Shown: positions 53,623 to 62,500 of the stretch, piece by piece
Layout of the letters: each line of letters opens with the position of its first letter
Numbering within the stretch: position 1 is the first letter of the stretch
NCBI GenBank assembly: GCA_958296095.1
Contig: OY282434.1
Location: 496,001-560,000, forward strand
DNA from: an uncultured Oligoflexales bacterium
Lineage (GTDB): Bacteria > Bdellovibrionota_B > Oligoflexia > Oligoflexales > JAPPIL01
Direction: 5' to 3'
DNA: 64,000 nt
Notes under the pieces: model-generated
What the model saw: the letters and a program-made list of their open reading frames with translations, nothing else
Told to the model about the DNA's origin: nothing
The model's database searches: none
Position numbers and translations under genes: made by a program

Positions 53623-55476
53623 GTGACAGTAAAGATAAAATTACTAATATGCTCTATTTTATCTTTGACGCTATCTAGTCGTCTGGCAGCCTTCGTGCGC
53701 AGTGACATGCCTTGGTTGTGGAAGGATAAACCCGTCAATGACCATGCGGTGCTCGCTTTACACCCCTACCAGAGAGATAGCTTGCCACCGCGCTACGCAC
53801 TCTATGAGCATGGTCTCCTCGATCTGCAGGGATATGGTGAGCTGTTGTTGCGCGAGCAGGGGCTTGACAATGCTCTGCAAATTGTCGCGCAGCGGCGTGA
53901 CAAGCAGCGGGTCGATTATCGCTATCGCTTGCAGGGACATGATGTCTGCGACTTGACCACGGCGTTGACACATTTGCATAATGGGGGTGTCTACCAGCGC
54001 GGGCGTTATCCGCGGGCCGTGTGGGACGGCAGCGCCTTCGTGTGGCCAGCACGTGAACTAGCTCGCCAGTTGATCACGGCAGTGTTCGCCCCACAGGTGC
54101 TCCGCATCGATGCAGTGACGCGCTGTTTGTTGGCGACGTTGCAGGGCTACGTGCCTGTTTACGATTTCAACGTGCGGGTGGGTGCATTACCGTATCGGGT
54201 GCGCACGGATGGTAACGAGGTGCTGGATGTGCAGCGGCAGTTTTACGACTTGCAGGGGGAGTTCCACGTTTACCCAGAAAACTCGGAGCGCGGCAGTAAG
54301 CAGCAATTTTTCATTGACATCCAAGAGCGCGGTATCATGACCAACGAACGCTTTAAGGCCGCGGCCATAAGTGAGGATGGTCAAAGAACTTGGCAACTGT
54401 CAGAACCAAGCAATATTTTCAACTATCCCGACACGGATAAAAGGATGGCACAGGTCAGTGCTTTTGCGCATGCAAATTTAATGTTTGAGTGGTTTTATGA
54501 GCACGGCTTCCGCTGGTATGGCCGCGACCGTGTTGTCCTGCTGGTGCATGCCAATTATGACCCCATACGCAATATCAGGAATCCCAACAACGCCTTCTAT
54601 GCTCCTCCCCTACCTCATGGGGACGGCACTATGTCGACCCCGTTTATTTTTGTTGGCGACGGTGACGGGCGCAGCTTGCAAAACTTGGCCCTGGACGGTG
54701 ATGTTATCGCCCATGAATTCGGGCATCACGTCATCTACCAGTATCTGCCTGCCACCAATGGCGAAGCTGGAGCTATTCACGAAGGCTTGGCTGACTACTT
54801 CACGTTTGCTAGAACTGGCAATCCCTGTTTGGCGGAAAGCATTTGCCTGCCTGGTTCACAGATGTGCCAGCGGGATAGATGTATGCGCTTTGCAGATCAC
54901 GGCTACAGTTGGCGTGATTTATATGGGTTTGGAATCCACATCGAGGGGCAAGTGCTGTCCGCGATGCTGTGGGATTTGCGCACTGAATTTGCTCTGCCTG
55001 CTGATGAAGTGAACAGGCTTGCTCTCAATGCGGTGCGCCACTTTACGCCACAGACACGGTTGCGTGATTTTATCGATTCCTTGCTGATGGCAGACTATAA
55101 CCTCACTGGCGGACGCAACTGTGCAACTATCATAGATGCCGCACTCAGCCGTGGCTTGCAAAATTTCGTCTCCGTCGGGATCGAGTGCGCCGATGGGAAA
55201 ACGGCGGCAACGCTGATCGAAGAGGCAGGTGGCGGGAGCGATAGCGAGAGTGAAGTCAAGAGCGAGGGTGAGAGGGCGAGGAAGGATAGCGCTTCAAGGA
55301 GTGGTTTCACGAGTCGCCAAGGCGGCTGCGGCACAATCTTAGCCTCGTCATCAGGATCGCCGTATGTTTTAATGATACTGCTGTTGCCGCTGCTGTTTTG
55401 CTGTGTGAGGCATGCCTGTGTCCTACATCGATATCCACACCCATCTAACCCACGAACGCTTCGCGGCCGACCTTGA
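53623..55476 (+). CDS. Secreted zinc metalloprotease with MYXO-CTERM-like anchor
   Basis: A 617-residue protein; GTG start with AGGAAG upstream, signal peptide VKIKLLICSILSLTLSSRLA. An N-terminal propeptide-like region is followed by the gluzincin site DGDVIAHEFGHHVIY (HExxH at about residue 365) and the third ligand in GAIHEGLADYFTFA, as in M4/M36-type peptidases. Cysteine pairs lie in the catalytic part (NPCLAESICLPGSQMCQRDRC). After a serine/glutamate-rich linker the C-terminus has GGCGTI, a hydrophobic run (YVLMILLLPLLFCC) and basic residues, the layout of MYXO-CTERM-type sorting tails. The last 22 residues overlap the TatD gene and may be an accident of that overlap. Confidence 0.8.
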   Translation: MTVKIKLLICSILSLTLSSRLAAFVRSDMPWLWKDKPVNDHAVLALHPYQRDSLPPRYALYEHGLLDLQGYGELLLREQGLDNALQIVAQRRDKQRVDYRYRLQGHDVCDLTTALTHLHNGGVYQRGRYPRAVWDGSAFVWPARELARQLITAVFAPQVLRIDAVTRCLLATLQGYVPVYDFNVRVGALPYRVRTDGNEVLDVQRQFYDLQGEFHVYPENSERGSKQQFFIDIQERGIMTNERFKAAAISEDGQRTWQLSEPSNIFNYPDTDKRMAQVSAFAHANLMFEWFYEHGFRWYGRDRVVLLVHANYDPIRNIRNPNNAFYAPPLPHGDGTMSTPFIFVGDGDGRSLQNLALDGDVIAHEFGHHVIYQYLPATNGEAGAIHEGLADYFTFARTGNPCLAESICLPGSQMCQRDRCMRFADHGYSWRDLYGFGIHIEGQVLSAMLWDLRTEFALPADEVNRLALNAVRHFTPQTRLRDFIDSLLMADYNLTGGRNCATIIDAALSRGLQNFVSVGIECADGKTAATLIEEAGGGSDSESEVKSEGERARKDSASRSGFTSRQGGCGTILASSSGSPYVLMILLLPLLFCCVRHACVLHRYPHPSNPRTLRGRP

Positions 55477-56203
55477 CACGGTGATTGCCAATGCGATCGC
55501 ACGGGGGCTGAGCCACATCGTCGTCAACGGTCTTGAGCCACGCTCTAACCGCACTATTCTCGCCATGGCACAGCAGTACGAGGTTGTGCAGCCCGCACTC
55601 GGTATCTACCCTGTTATCTTGCCTGACACGGTCGAGCCTTTCTCCACCGCAGACGAGATCACCTTCATCGCCACCCAAGCTGCCCAAGGCAAGCTGCTCG
55701 CCATCGGCGAATGCGGCCTCGATGGACACCTTGTAGGCGAAGAAACTTTCGCAGCCCAAGAGCGAGTCTTTCTGCATCTGTGCGAAGTTGCCATGCAACA
55801 CGATCTGCCTGTCATCGTGCATAGCCGCAAGCGTGAACGCCGAGTGGCGGAAATGCTCATCCATCACGGTGTGTCCCGCGTTAACCTGCACTGCTTCTGT
55901 GGCAAAGTAAAACTAGCGCAACGCCTCGCTGAAGAGCAGGGTTATTATTTTTCTATCCCCGCTAACTCACGTGTCAATCAAGGTTTTCAACGCATGCTTG
56001 CCACCCTGCCCCTCGACCGCATCCTGACCGAAACCGATGCCCCCTGGCTCGCCCCTGTGCGCGGCGAACGCAACGAACCACAAAACGTCGCGCTGACCAT
56101 CGAACACTTTGCTATCATCCGCAATCTCAGCCAAGAAGAGGCATGTCAGCAAGTTTACCGCAACTTCTGCAACCTAGTTAAACTGCCGATTATCACGTCC
56201 TGA
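55412..56203 (+). CDS. tatD: TatD-family metal-dependent hydrolase
   Basis: A 263-residue TIM-barrel enzyme. Metal ligands: IDIHTHLTH (H-x-H), GECGLD, VIVHSRK, NLHCFCG and TETDAPW, in the canonical order. TatD proteins act as 3'-5' exonucleases or D-aminoacyl hydrolases. The gene starts inside the end of the metalloprotease gene (65-bp overlap) and no Tat gene is beside it. A long gap before an unlinked secreted protein gene follows. Confidence 0.9.
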   Translation: MPVSYIDIHTHLTHERFAADLDTVIANAIARGLSHIVVNGLEPRSNRTILAMAQQYEVVQPALGIYPVILPDTVEPFSTADEITFIATQAAQGKLLAIGECGLDGHLVGEETFAAQERVFLHLCEVAMQHDLPVIVHSRKRERRVAEMLIHHGVSRVNLHCFCGKVKLAQRLAEEQGYYFSIPANSRVNQGFQRMLATLPLDRILTETDAPWLAPVRGERNEPQNVALTIEHFAIIRNLSQEEACQQVYRNFCNLVKLPIITS

Positions 56204-56308
56204 TCTTTATTTTCTGAAATAGCTATTGTTTTTTGAAAAAATAAAACATAGCGTCGCCGCAGATAAAGTTCTGTCTATTCTTACGTCAACGCAAAGTGGG
56301 GGGGAGTT

Positions 56309-57283
56309 ATGCGTTTGGTGAGCTTAGTCGCGGCTCTGTTAGTTATCACGATTGGCATGTGTCCAAACGTGGGTAGTGCCATGGTCAGCAAGGCGGTCGC
56401 GCCGGTCGGCACAGGCATAAAGCTGCCGCAGAGGATAGCAAAACATCTGGCAATGGCGGCGGGGTTAATTTTGTTAGCAAGCCCGCTGAGGCTACCTGAA
56501 GAGGTCAGCAACAGGCAGGGTGCGGTTGTGTTCGCAGCCGAAGAGGGCGAGAAAGAAGATGTTTGGCACAAGTTACGCACCAAGCCAGCTGCACATCAGC
56601 GTGCGGTGTTTTACCTCGTGGTCGACCTGTTTGAACACTGGCGGGTGGCTCATGTCGGCTATGTCGGTGAAGACCATGACGGCGAGCCGTTGTTCGTCGG
56701 TTTGCGCAATCACATTCTCCATGGCAACAATCCAGTATTCGATTTTGCCCTGACTTCATTGGTCGGTCATGATGGTTTGGTGCAAGAGAACGTCGACATC
56801 GAGGAAGTCGCTTCTTTTCCCAGCAGTGCAGCTGTGCCCTATTTTGATATCACGCTGCTGAAAATACACAGGCTGGACATGTCCGACTACGAGCCTCTTA
56901 CCCTTGCCAACGGTGCTGCACAGGGCAGCGCGTTGCAAATGCTGTCCTATCGTGTCGATCTCGCGACTGACCTGCTGCATTTTTTTTCCTACCCACTCCG
57001 CTATCGTGCTTGTCAGGCGGGAGCGGTAGTCATGCAGGCCGAGCACCCTGTGCTGCTGCATACCTGTAGCATACCTTACTCGCCCGCAGTGGCAGGCTCA
57101 CCGCTATTTAATGATGGCGATACGCCCGCGCTGATTGCTGTGTATGCTGGCACTTACAAGGATGGCTTTGACTATGCTGTGCCCTTGCCGCTCGAATTGA
57201 CGCAGCTTTTCAACGGCACACTTGCAGTTGTTGCAGCAGATAAAATGACAACCTCGTGGGGGGCGCTGAAGCGGTCGCGTTGA
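56309..57283 (+). CDS. Secreted trypsin-fold protein, probably degenerate protease
   Basis: A 324-residue protein with GGGGGAG before the ATG and a signal peptide (MRLVSLVAALLVITIGM). It lines up with V8/trypsin-type serine proteases: FDITLLKI holds the catalytic aspartate position, and SPAVAGSPLFNDGDTPALIAVYAGT the serine loop, where active enzymes have (G)NSGGP/NSGSP. The expected TAAH/TAHH histidine motif is not clear, so activity is doubtful. A second hydrophobic stretch at about 44-60 is unexplained. A repeat island begins right after the stop. Confidence 0.6.
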   Translation: MRLVSLVAALLVITIGMCPNVGSAMVSKAVAPVGTGIKLPQRIAKHLAMAAGLILLASPLRLPEEVSNRQGAVVFAAEEGEKEDVWHKLRTKPAAHQRAVFYLVVDLFEHWRVAHVGYVGEDHDGEPLFVGLRNHILHGNNPVFDFALTSLVGHDGLVQENVDIEEVASFPSSAAVPYFDITLLKIHRLDMSDYEPLTLANGAAQGSALQMLSYRVDLATDLLHFFSYPLRYRACQAGAVVMQAEHPVLLHTCSIPYSPAVAGSPLFNDGDTPALIAVYAGTYKDGFDYAVPLPLELTQLFNGTLAVVAADKMTTSWGALKRSR

Positions 57284-57333
57284 GCCGTGCCTGCTACGCT
57301 GCGCGCTACGCGCTACGCGGCTTTTTTGTAACT

Positions 57334-57653
57334 CTCGCTTCCTAGCTCGCTTCGCTCGCTACGCTGCTTTTTGTATCGCTCGCTTCCTAGCTCGCTGCAT
57401 GTTCTCAGGCCACTCTGCGCGCCATCTCTGCTTGCGCCCAAGTCTCTTGGCTGTCACGTTGAGACTCGCCTACCAAGAGCCCCATGAACGGCGGGGCGAG
57501 GCCGTACGAAAACTCGACCGCAAATACTGCCAATACTGCAACCAGATTATTTTTTTGCATAGGGCATGTGCTTGCACCTAACTCAAGGAGAGTTTCTCGG
57601 TAGGGCTGCGCCTCGCCAAGATAACGGAGGTTTGTGGTAAGTAAGGTCTTTGC
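57334..57653 (+). repeat. 320-bp direct repeat, copy 1
   Basis: Matches 57909-58228 at a constant offset of 575 bp, carrying one alpha part, one whole beta element and one gamma unit. It is a segmental duplication rather than independent insertion, because unit boundaries and all variants are shared. Confidence 0.85.
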
Positions 57654-57908
57654 CTCTCGGCGGTTACCCCCACCTCTTGCCTACCGAGAGCTCTATGAAC
57701 GGCGCGGCAAGACCGTTCGCTGCGCTGCGGCGTGGCGCGCTACGCGCTACGCGGCTTTTTTGTAACGCTCGCTTCCTAGCTCGCTCCTTGCTCTCAGACC
57801 TCTCGCTCTTGCGTTCAGGCTTGTCATCAGATTATTTCTTTCGCACAAGGCATGTGCCTATACCTGTTGGGGTCGAGTTTCTCGCTGCGCTGCGGCTCTT
57901 TTGTATCG

Positions 57909-58228
57909 CTCGCTTCCTAGCTCGCTTCGCTCGCTACGCTGCTTTTTGTATCGCTCGCTTCCTAGCTCGCTGCATGTTCTCAGGCCACTCTGCGCGCCAT
58001 CTCTGCTTGCGCCCAAGTCTCTTGGCTGTCACGTTGAGACTCGCCTACCAAGAGCCCCATGAACGGCGGGGCGAGGCCGTACGAAAACTCGACCGCAAAT
58101 ACTGCCAATACTGCAACCAGATTATTTTTTTGCATAGGGCATGTGCTTGCACCTAACTCAAGGAGAGTTTCTCGGTAGGGCTGCGCCTCGCCAAGATAAC
58201 GGAGGTTTGTGGTAAGTAAGGTCTTTGC
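57909..58228 (+). repeat. 320-bp direct repeat, copy 2
   Basis: Second copy of 57334-57653; the ends of identity lie inside an alpha unit on the left and after GGTCTTTGC on the right. Confidence 0.85.
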
Positions 58229-58313
58229 TCCCAAGTCTCTCGGCTGTTGTCACACCTCTTGCCCACCGAGAGCTCCATGAAGGGCGCGGCGAGTGTAGCA
58301 ATCCCATGAGAAG

Positions 58314-58339
58314 CAGCACAACTTGTTGCACCCCCGCAC
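58314..58339 (+). repeat. Left member of a short direct repeat around the ImmA-PIN module
   Basis: CAGCACAACTTGTTGCACCC followed by CCGCAC; recurs at 60307-60333 with a C/T change and one extra C. A 12-bp tandem (GTGTCGGTGTAA twice) lies just after it, at about 58348-58372. Possible attachment or regulator-binding sites. Confidence 0.5.
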
Positions 58340-58583
58340 CCCCAAAAACGAAGGTGTCGGTGTAAGTGTCGGTGTAAGTGGTGTTTTCAGAAGATAACAT
58401 ACTGTAATTATTGACCCTACAATTTTAGCGAGGCCAAGATGAATTTCTATTGTCGGTGTAAAGTGTCGCGTGGTAGGCAAGCGGGGTAGGTGATAGTGCC
58501 CTATCCTAGAACAAGCGCACCCTGGAAAAATAGTGGCTAAATGTGTAAAATGGTGTACAGGGGTGAACGCTGGGGGTGACGAT

Positions 58584-59675
58584 ATGAGCAACCTTGTAAA
58601 GAACATCGACAGGCTCATCAGAGCAAGGGGGTTTACGGATGACGAACTCAGGCAAAGGGCAAAGCTATCCACGGACTCATACGAGGCGATAAAAAGCGGG
58701 GAACTACCCTCGACCATGAAGGGGTTGAAATCTATGGCCAAAGTGTTGGATGTCCCCGTAGCCCACTTGTTTGAATCTGTTCGTCCCCTTCGCTGTGTTA
58801 AGTTTTGTTCCAACGGAGACTTGGGAGATCACGATCAGATTTTAGCCGAGACTAGCCGGTGGTTCTACCGCTTTAGCGAGCTGGAACACATGCTGAATGA
58901 TCAACTGCCCCTCAAGTTAGCGGGAGTGCCCCCAGGCGATCCCCGTAAAGCAGCCCGGTCGGCACGAGAGACTCTTGGCCTGGATGAGTCAGAGCCAATT
59001 GATAATATCTGTGGGTTACTTGAGTCTGCTGGAATTAAGATGAGGGGGATAGCCGCCCCGGCAGATGGTTTTTTTGGTTTGTCGGTCGCCGACACAGAAG
59101 AAGGAGATGCTATTGTTGTCAATACTTGGAGCAATATTTCTGTAGAAGGATGGATTTTTACTGCCGCATATGAGCTTGGTCATCTGGTCTTGCACAGATC
59201 AGAATATGGCCCTAAGCAAACGAAAAAAAATGAGGAGCATGGAAAAGAAGCTAGCAGTTTTGCTAGACACTTCCTCCTACCTGACGTTGCCCTTGAGAAG
59301 GAATGGAAGCCATCAGGTGATTTGTCCTTCCTTGAGCAGGTTCTGCGAATAAAGAAAAAATTCAAAGTAAGCTATCGAACTGTACTATCTAGTCTGCACG
59401 AAAAATACCCCAACCGGAATGTTTGGGGACGATTTCACTTTGAGTATAAGTGCGATCGCGGGGAAGCCCTCCCTCGCAACACTGAACCAGATCCGTTACC
59501 CGAAGAAGATTTTCGGGTGAAAGACCGTGATGGAATGTATTCGGATCGTTTACAAGAACTTGTCTATAAGGCTGTTGAGCAGGAGCACATCACCGTGAGC
59601 CGTGCTGCGGCAATTTTAGGCATCCCCTTACGCAAAATGCACAGTTTGCTTGTAGCCAAGGCTAATTCTAAATAA
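58584..59675 (+). CDS. XRE/ImmA-IrrE-type protein with altered zinc motif
   Basis: A 363-residue protein; GGGGGTGA precedes the ATG at 58584. Residues 1-75 form an XRE-type DNA-binding domain (DDELRQRAKLSTDSYEAIKSG). Residues about 120-280 are an ImmA/IrrE domain: FFGLSVADTEEGDAIVVNT, then AAYELGHLVLH where the first histidine of HELGH is tyrosine (Y196), then EASSFARHFLLP with the distal glutamate. Loss of the first histidine should weaken zinc binding. A helix-turn-helix-like segment ends the protein (ITVSRAAAILGIPLRKMHSLL). The stop overlaps the PIN gene start (TAATG), the usual arrangement for ImmA-PIN pairs, in which it would be the regulator or antitoxin. Confidence 0.8.
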   Translation: MSNLVKNIDRLIRARGFTDDELRQRAKLSTDSYEAIKSGELPSTMKGLKSMAKVLDVPVAHLFESVRPLRCVKFCSNGDLGDHDQILAETSRWFYRFSELEHMLNDQLPLKLAGVPPGDPRKAARSARETLGLDESEPIDNICGLLESAGIKMRGIAAPADGFFGLSVADTEEGDAIVVNTWSNISVEGWIFTAAYELGHLVLHRSEYGPKQTKKNEEHGKEASSFARHFLLPDVALEKEWKPSGDLSFLEQVLRIKKKFKVSYRTVLSSLHEKYPNRNVWGRFHFEYKCDRGEALPRNTEPDPLPEEDFRVKDRDGMYSDRLQELVYKAVEQEHITVSRAAAILGIPLRKMHSLLVAKANSK

Positions 59676-60223
59676 TGACAGATAAAACTAAGCTACTTTT
59701 AGATTCCAATGTAGTGATCAACTATGACAATGCCGATATTTTGTGTGTCTTGAGTTTGGTTAACAAGCATATCGGGCAGGTTTATATTTTAACCGCGGTC
59801 CTCGAAGAGGTGGGGGACCTATCAGATGTTGACTGTGCTCGGCGAGGTTTTGAGGTTATCGAGACCACGCCGTCAGAAATGATCCTTGCCGGCAAACTAC
59901 AAGTGGGCAGTGGGCCAGCTGAGGTGGACGACCAATGTCTAGCGGTAGCACAGAAACGCAGTTACATTTGTGTAACCAACGACAGGGTGTTACGAAGGTC
60001 TTGTGATAACCACGGAGTCAATTGTCGCGGCGGGCTGGGCCTGCTGATTCTTCTCTGTGAAAAGCAACAGATAACTACCAACCAAGCGAAAGAATATGCC
60101 GATAAACTCAGCAAAACCACCCGTCGTCTTGGTAAAGACGTGAAGCAGAAATTTCACGAAAGATTGAAACAGCTGGCGAACCGACCACGTAATACCGCAG
60201 AGTTGCCGACAACCTCAGTTTGA
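59675..60223 (+). CDS. PIN-domain protein (toxin-like RNase)
   Basis: A 182-residue protein whose ATG overlaps the preceding stop. PIN acids are all visible: LLLDSNVVI (D10), VLEEVGDL, EVDDQCLAVA and VTNDRVLRR. The fold is typical of Mg-dependent single-strand RNases found as toxins or in partner-controlled modules. A basic C-terminal extension (TTRRLGKDVKQKFHERLKQL) may contact RNA or the partner. The DUF3368/DUF4411 kind of PIN protein is often encoded after ImmA-type regulators, as here. Confidence 0.8.
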   Translation: MTDKTKLLLDSNVVINYDNADILCVLSLVNKHIGQVYILTAVLEEVGDLSDVDCARRGFEVIETTPSEMILAGKLQVGSGPAEVDDQCLAVAQKRSYICVTNDRVLRRSCDNHGVNCRGGLGLLILLCEKQQITTNQAKEYADKLSKTTRRLGKDVKQKFHERLKQLANRPRNTAELPTTSV

Positions 60224-60613
60224 CTAGTCCGTTGCTGCGGCATAAACCACCCTGGTCAAGTAATCTGGTTGGTGCGTTGTCTGTAAAGCCCCCAAGCTTC
60301 CTCGATCAGCACAACTTGTTGTACCCCCCGCACATGAAAAAATGCCAAAAAACATTTGCCACCCCACCATTGGTAAGCCTGCCTGTCTGTGGTAGGTTAA
60401 GGAAAGTTACCTAATCATGTGGTGCATCCAGTGAACCGCTGCTCGCTTGTCATCGCTGCGTTTTTCGTTAGACTTTTATTAACAATTGCACCAATCTTCG
60501 CTGTTTCTATGCAGTTATACCCCCCCCCCCCCCAGTTATACTAACTACTTAAAACAATTTAAATACAGCCACACCCTTAACTATCAAGCTAAGCCTGCCG
60601 CCGAGTTGCGCCC
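60224..60613. other. Intergenic region with direct-repeat copy and a C14 tract
   Basis: 390 bp without a credible gene. It holds the right member of the short direct repeat (60307-60333) and a run of 14 cytosines (60520-60533) flanked on both sides by AGTTATA. The region before the next start is pyrimidine-rich and has no clear ribosome site. Confidence 0.6.
60307..60333 (+). repeat. Right member of the short direct repeat around the ImmA-PIN module
   Basis: CAGCACAACTTGTTGTACCC followed by CCCGCAC; pairs with 58314-58339. The two bracket almost exactly the regulator-PIN pair (about 2 kb). Confidence 0.5.
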
Positions 60614-62500
60614 ATGAACAGCTCCTCCGCGCGCCCGGCATACAAGCGCACTATATTCTGCCTGCTCATCATCACCTTATTCACTACTTTCTGTTGGGCG
60701 CGCAGTGTGCAGCTCAGACAACCGTGGATTGTGCCAACTTTTCTAAGCGACTCCCCCCACCGGGGAACTGCGGGCACACAGTTGGCAGCTGTAAATAACT
60801 GGCTGCAGGAAGGCTTCTTTAAACTGCGCTTCAGTGCTTACAGGTATCCGCATTCAGTTGAAACTTCTACTATCGACAAGCGTGGCTTCTATGCTTCATA
60901 TCTGCCTGGCTCTCAATACCCATTGTATTTTTTGTTCAAGTTGCTTGATTTAACAGAAATTGTCCCAGATATTTATGAAAAACGCGGCATGCAGTTATTG
61001 ATCGTGATTTTCTGGAATTATCTACTACAATTCTTGCTGGCATTGATGCTGTGTATATCAGCGTTCGTTGTCTGCCGCAAGCTGGGCTTCGACAACTTAA
61101 ACGCCACCCTGCTGGCGCTAGTGCCTGCAATTATTCAATTTCATAACGCCGTCAGTCTCTATTGGCATCACCTGTCATTATTTCATGATATATCTGTCTT
61201 GCTGCCGTTCGCGTCGTTTGTTTTTCTGGAAATATTACGCACCACCTCTACTTCACCCTGTGTTCTACTAATCATTAGAGTAGCACAACCGCTGCTGATA
61301 TTTGTCGGGATGCTAGTTAGCTGGGTTTTCATCTTTATTGTCTTAACTACCTATATCATACGTATCCTCAGCAAAGAAATTAATCTCCCGATTTCTTTAC
61401 GACAGGGGATGCAGTGGCTAAAGCAAAGCTTTTTGTTTTTTATCCCATCGGTGGCCGCGGTAGCTTTTTGGGTATACCAAATAGCCAGCCATATGCAGCG
61501 CGTCCCCCAGGCCGATCTTGCTACCATGGCTACCTCTGGCGACCGCTTAGACCTCGTGACCAACTTTATGTTTCGGACCGGCTTTGCTGACGGCTTTGAA
61601 CATATTTTATATTATTTAAAAAACTCACTATTTTCACTCTTGCTCAATGGCTATGGCGTTGGCGGTGTAATAATGCTTTACGCAGTACTTTACATGACAG
61701 CACGCAGATGTAAATTTATGCAAAATAAGGCTGGCACAGCCAATCTTGCCATGAAATCATACCTGATGTTTTTTATTCCCTGTATAGCCTGCTATTTATT
61801 TTTCGTCCAAAATTATGGAGACCATCTATTCTCCCCTATTTTACTAAGCCCCGCACTGTCGTTAGGTTTTGTCTTTGCTCCAATCTTTATCCTCCAGATG
61901 ATGAAGAAAAATTACCTGATGGCCGCGGCAGTACTAGTCAACAAAAAAAGCCTAACGCTAGTAGCACTGTTAAGCCTTAGCTCTTCTATCGTGTATGGAT
62001 ATAGCCAGATTTATAGCAAAAAACCCATCACCAAGTTCTTCTCGCCACCGGCATTTTATCATACCACAATTGGTGCTTTTGTCAGCAAAAACACCGATTA
62101 CCAAGATGTGTTGTTTTCTCAAGATTATCATAATGACCTCAGTAGCCATGATCTTTCGGTAACTCATTTTCACAATAAACTAATGCATTTTGCCGCTAAT
62201 CTTGACTGGGTCTACTACAAAACAAAATCAATCGCAGGTGATCATACTATCAAAATCTTTTATTTCAGTTACAGAAAACAGGCAATGCAACAGCTAGCTG
62301 ACTTTCTCGCCCAGCATGACATCCACACCCATCAGCTTGAAAAAGAAAAGGTCGGCACACTGCTATCTTTTGACGGCCAACAGTTTCGCATCTGGTACGA
62401 ACAGGCGCACGAGTGCGGCACATATCCCCAGCGTTGTCAGGCCGAGAGTAGTGGCTTGAACCTAGATTTGTCCGGACATAGGAGATTGCTCAAGTGGTAG
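60614..62500 (+). CDS. Large polytopic membrane protein, glycosyltransferase-like
   Basis: A 628-residue protein with a cytoplasmic start, a first helix (TIFCLLIITLFTTFCWA), a large first external loop (about 35-115, with GTQLAAVNNWLQEGFFKLRF and SYLPGSQYPLYF), about ten further helices and a soluble C-terminal domain (about 480-628). A long first loop followed by many helices and a C-terminal ectodomain is the layout of GT-C membrane glycosyltransferases that use lipid-linked sugars; the catalytic acid is not certain. The methyltransferase gene overlaps its end by seven bases, so the two are co-translated. Confidence 0.6.
   Translation: MNSSSARPAYKRTIFCLLIITLFTTFCWARSVQLRQPWIVPTFLSDSPHRGTAGTQLAAVNNWLQEGFFKLRFSAYRYPHSVETSTIDKRGFYASYLPGSQYPLYFLFKLLDLTEIVPDIYEKRGMQLLIVIFWNYLLQFLLALMLCISAFVVCRKLGFDNLNATLLALVPAIIQFHNAVSLYWHHLSLFHDISVLLPFASFVFLEILRTTSTSPCVLLIIRVAQPLLIFVGMLVSWVFIFIVLTTYIIRILSKEINLPISLRQGMQWLKQSFLFFIPSVAAVAFWVYQIASHMQRVPQADLATMATSGDRLDLVTNFMFRTGFADGFEHILYYLKNSLFSLLLNGYGVGGVIMLYAVLYMTARRCKFMQNKAGTANLAMKSYLMFFIPCIACYLFFVQNYGDHLFSPILLSPALSLGFVFAPIFILQMMKKNYLMAAAVLVNKKSLTLVALLSLSSSIVYGYSQIYSKKPITKFFSPPAFYHTTIGAFVSKNTDYQDVLFSQDYHNDLSSHDLSVTHFHNKLMHFAANLDWVYYKTKSIAGDHTIKIFYFSYRKQAMQQLADFLAQHDIHTHQLEKEKVGTLLSFDGQQFRIWYEQAHECGTYPQRCQAESSGLNLDLSGHRRLLKW

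Larger units (their letters stand above)
57290..58292. repeat. Repeat island H with internal 320-bp duplication
   Basis: Alpha units (57300-57400), a beta element (57470-57603), gamma, a second beta whose left arm is interrupted by alpha and whose right arm is cut by alpha (57681-57884), alpha (57890-57975), a third beta (58045-58178), gamma, and a half beta (58261-58292). 57334-57653 is duplicated at 57909-58228. No gene is credible here. Confidence 0.75.

Noticed and set aside
57650-58156. A 168-codon plus-strand frame
   Set aside because: Lies fully in island H, and its second half duplicates another frame because of the 320-bp duplication.
58300-58345. tRNA fragment as attachment site
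   Set aside because: The direct-repeat sequence does not fold into an acceptor or T-arm with recognisable conserved bases.
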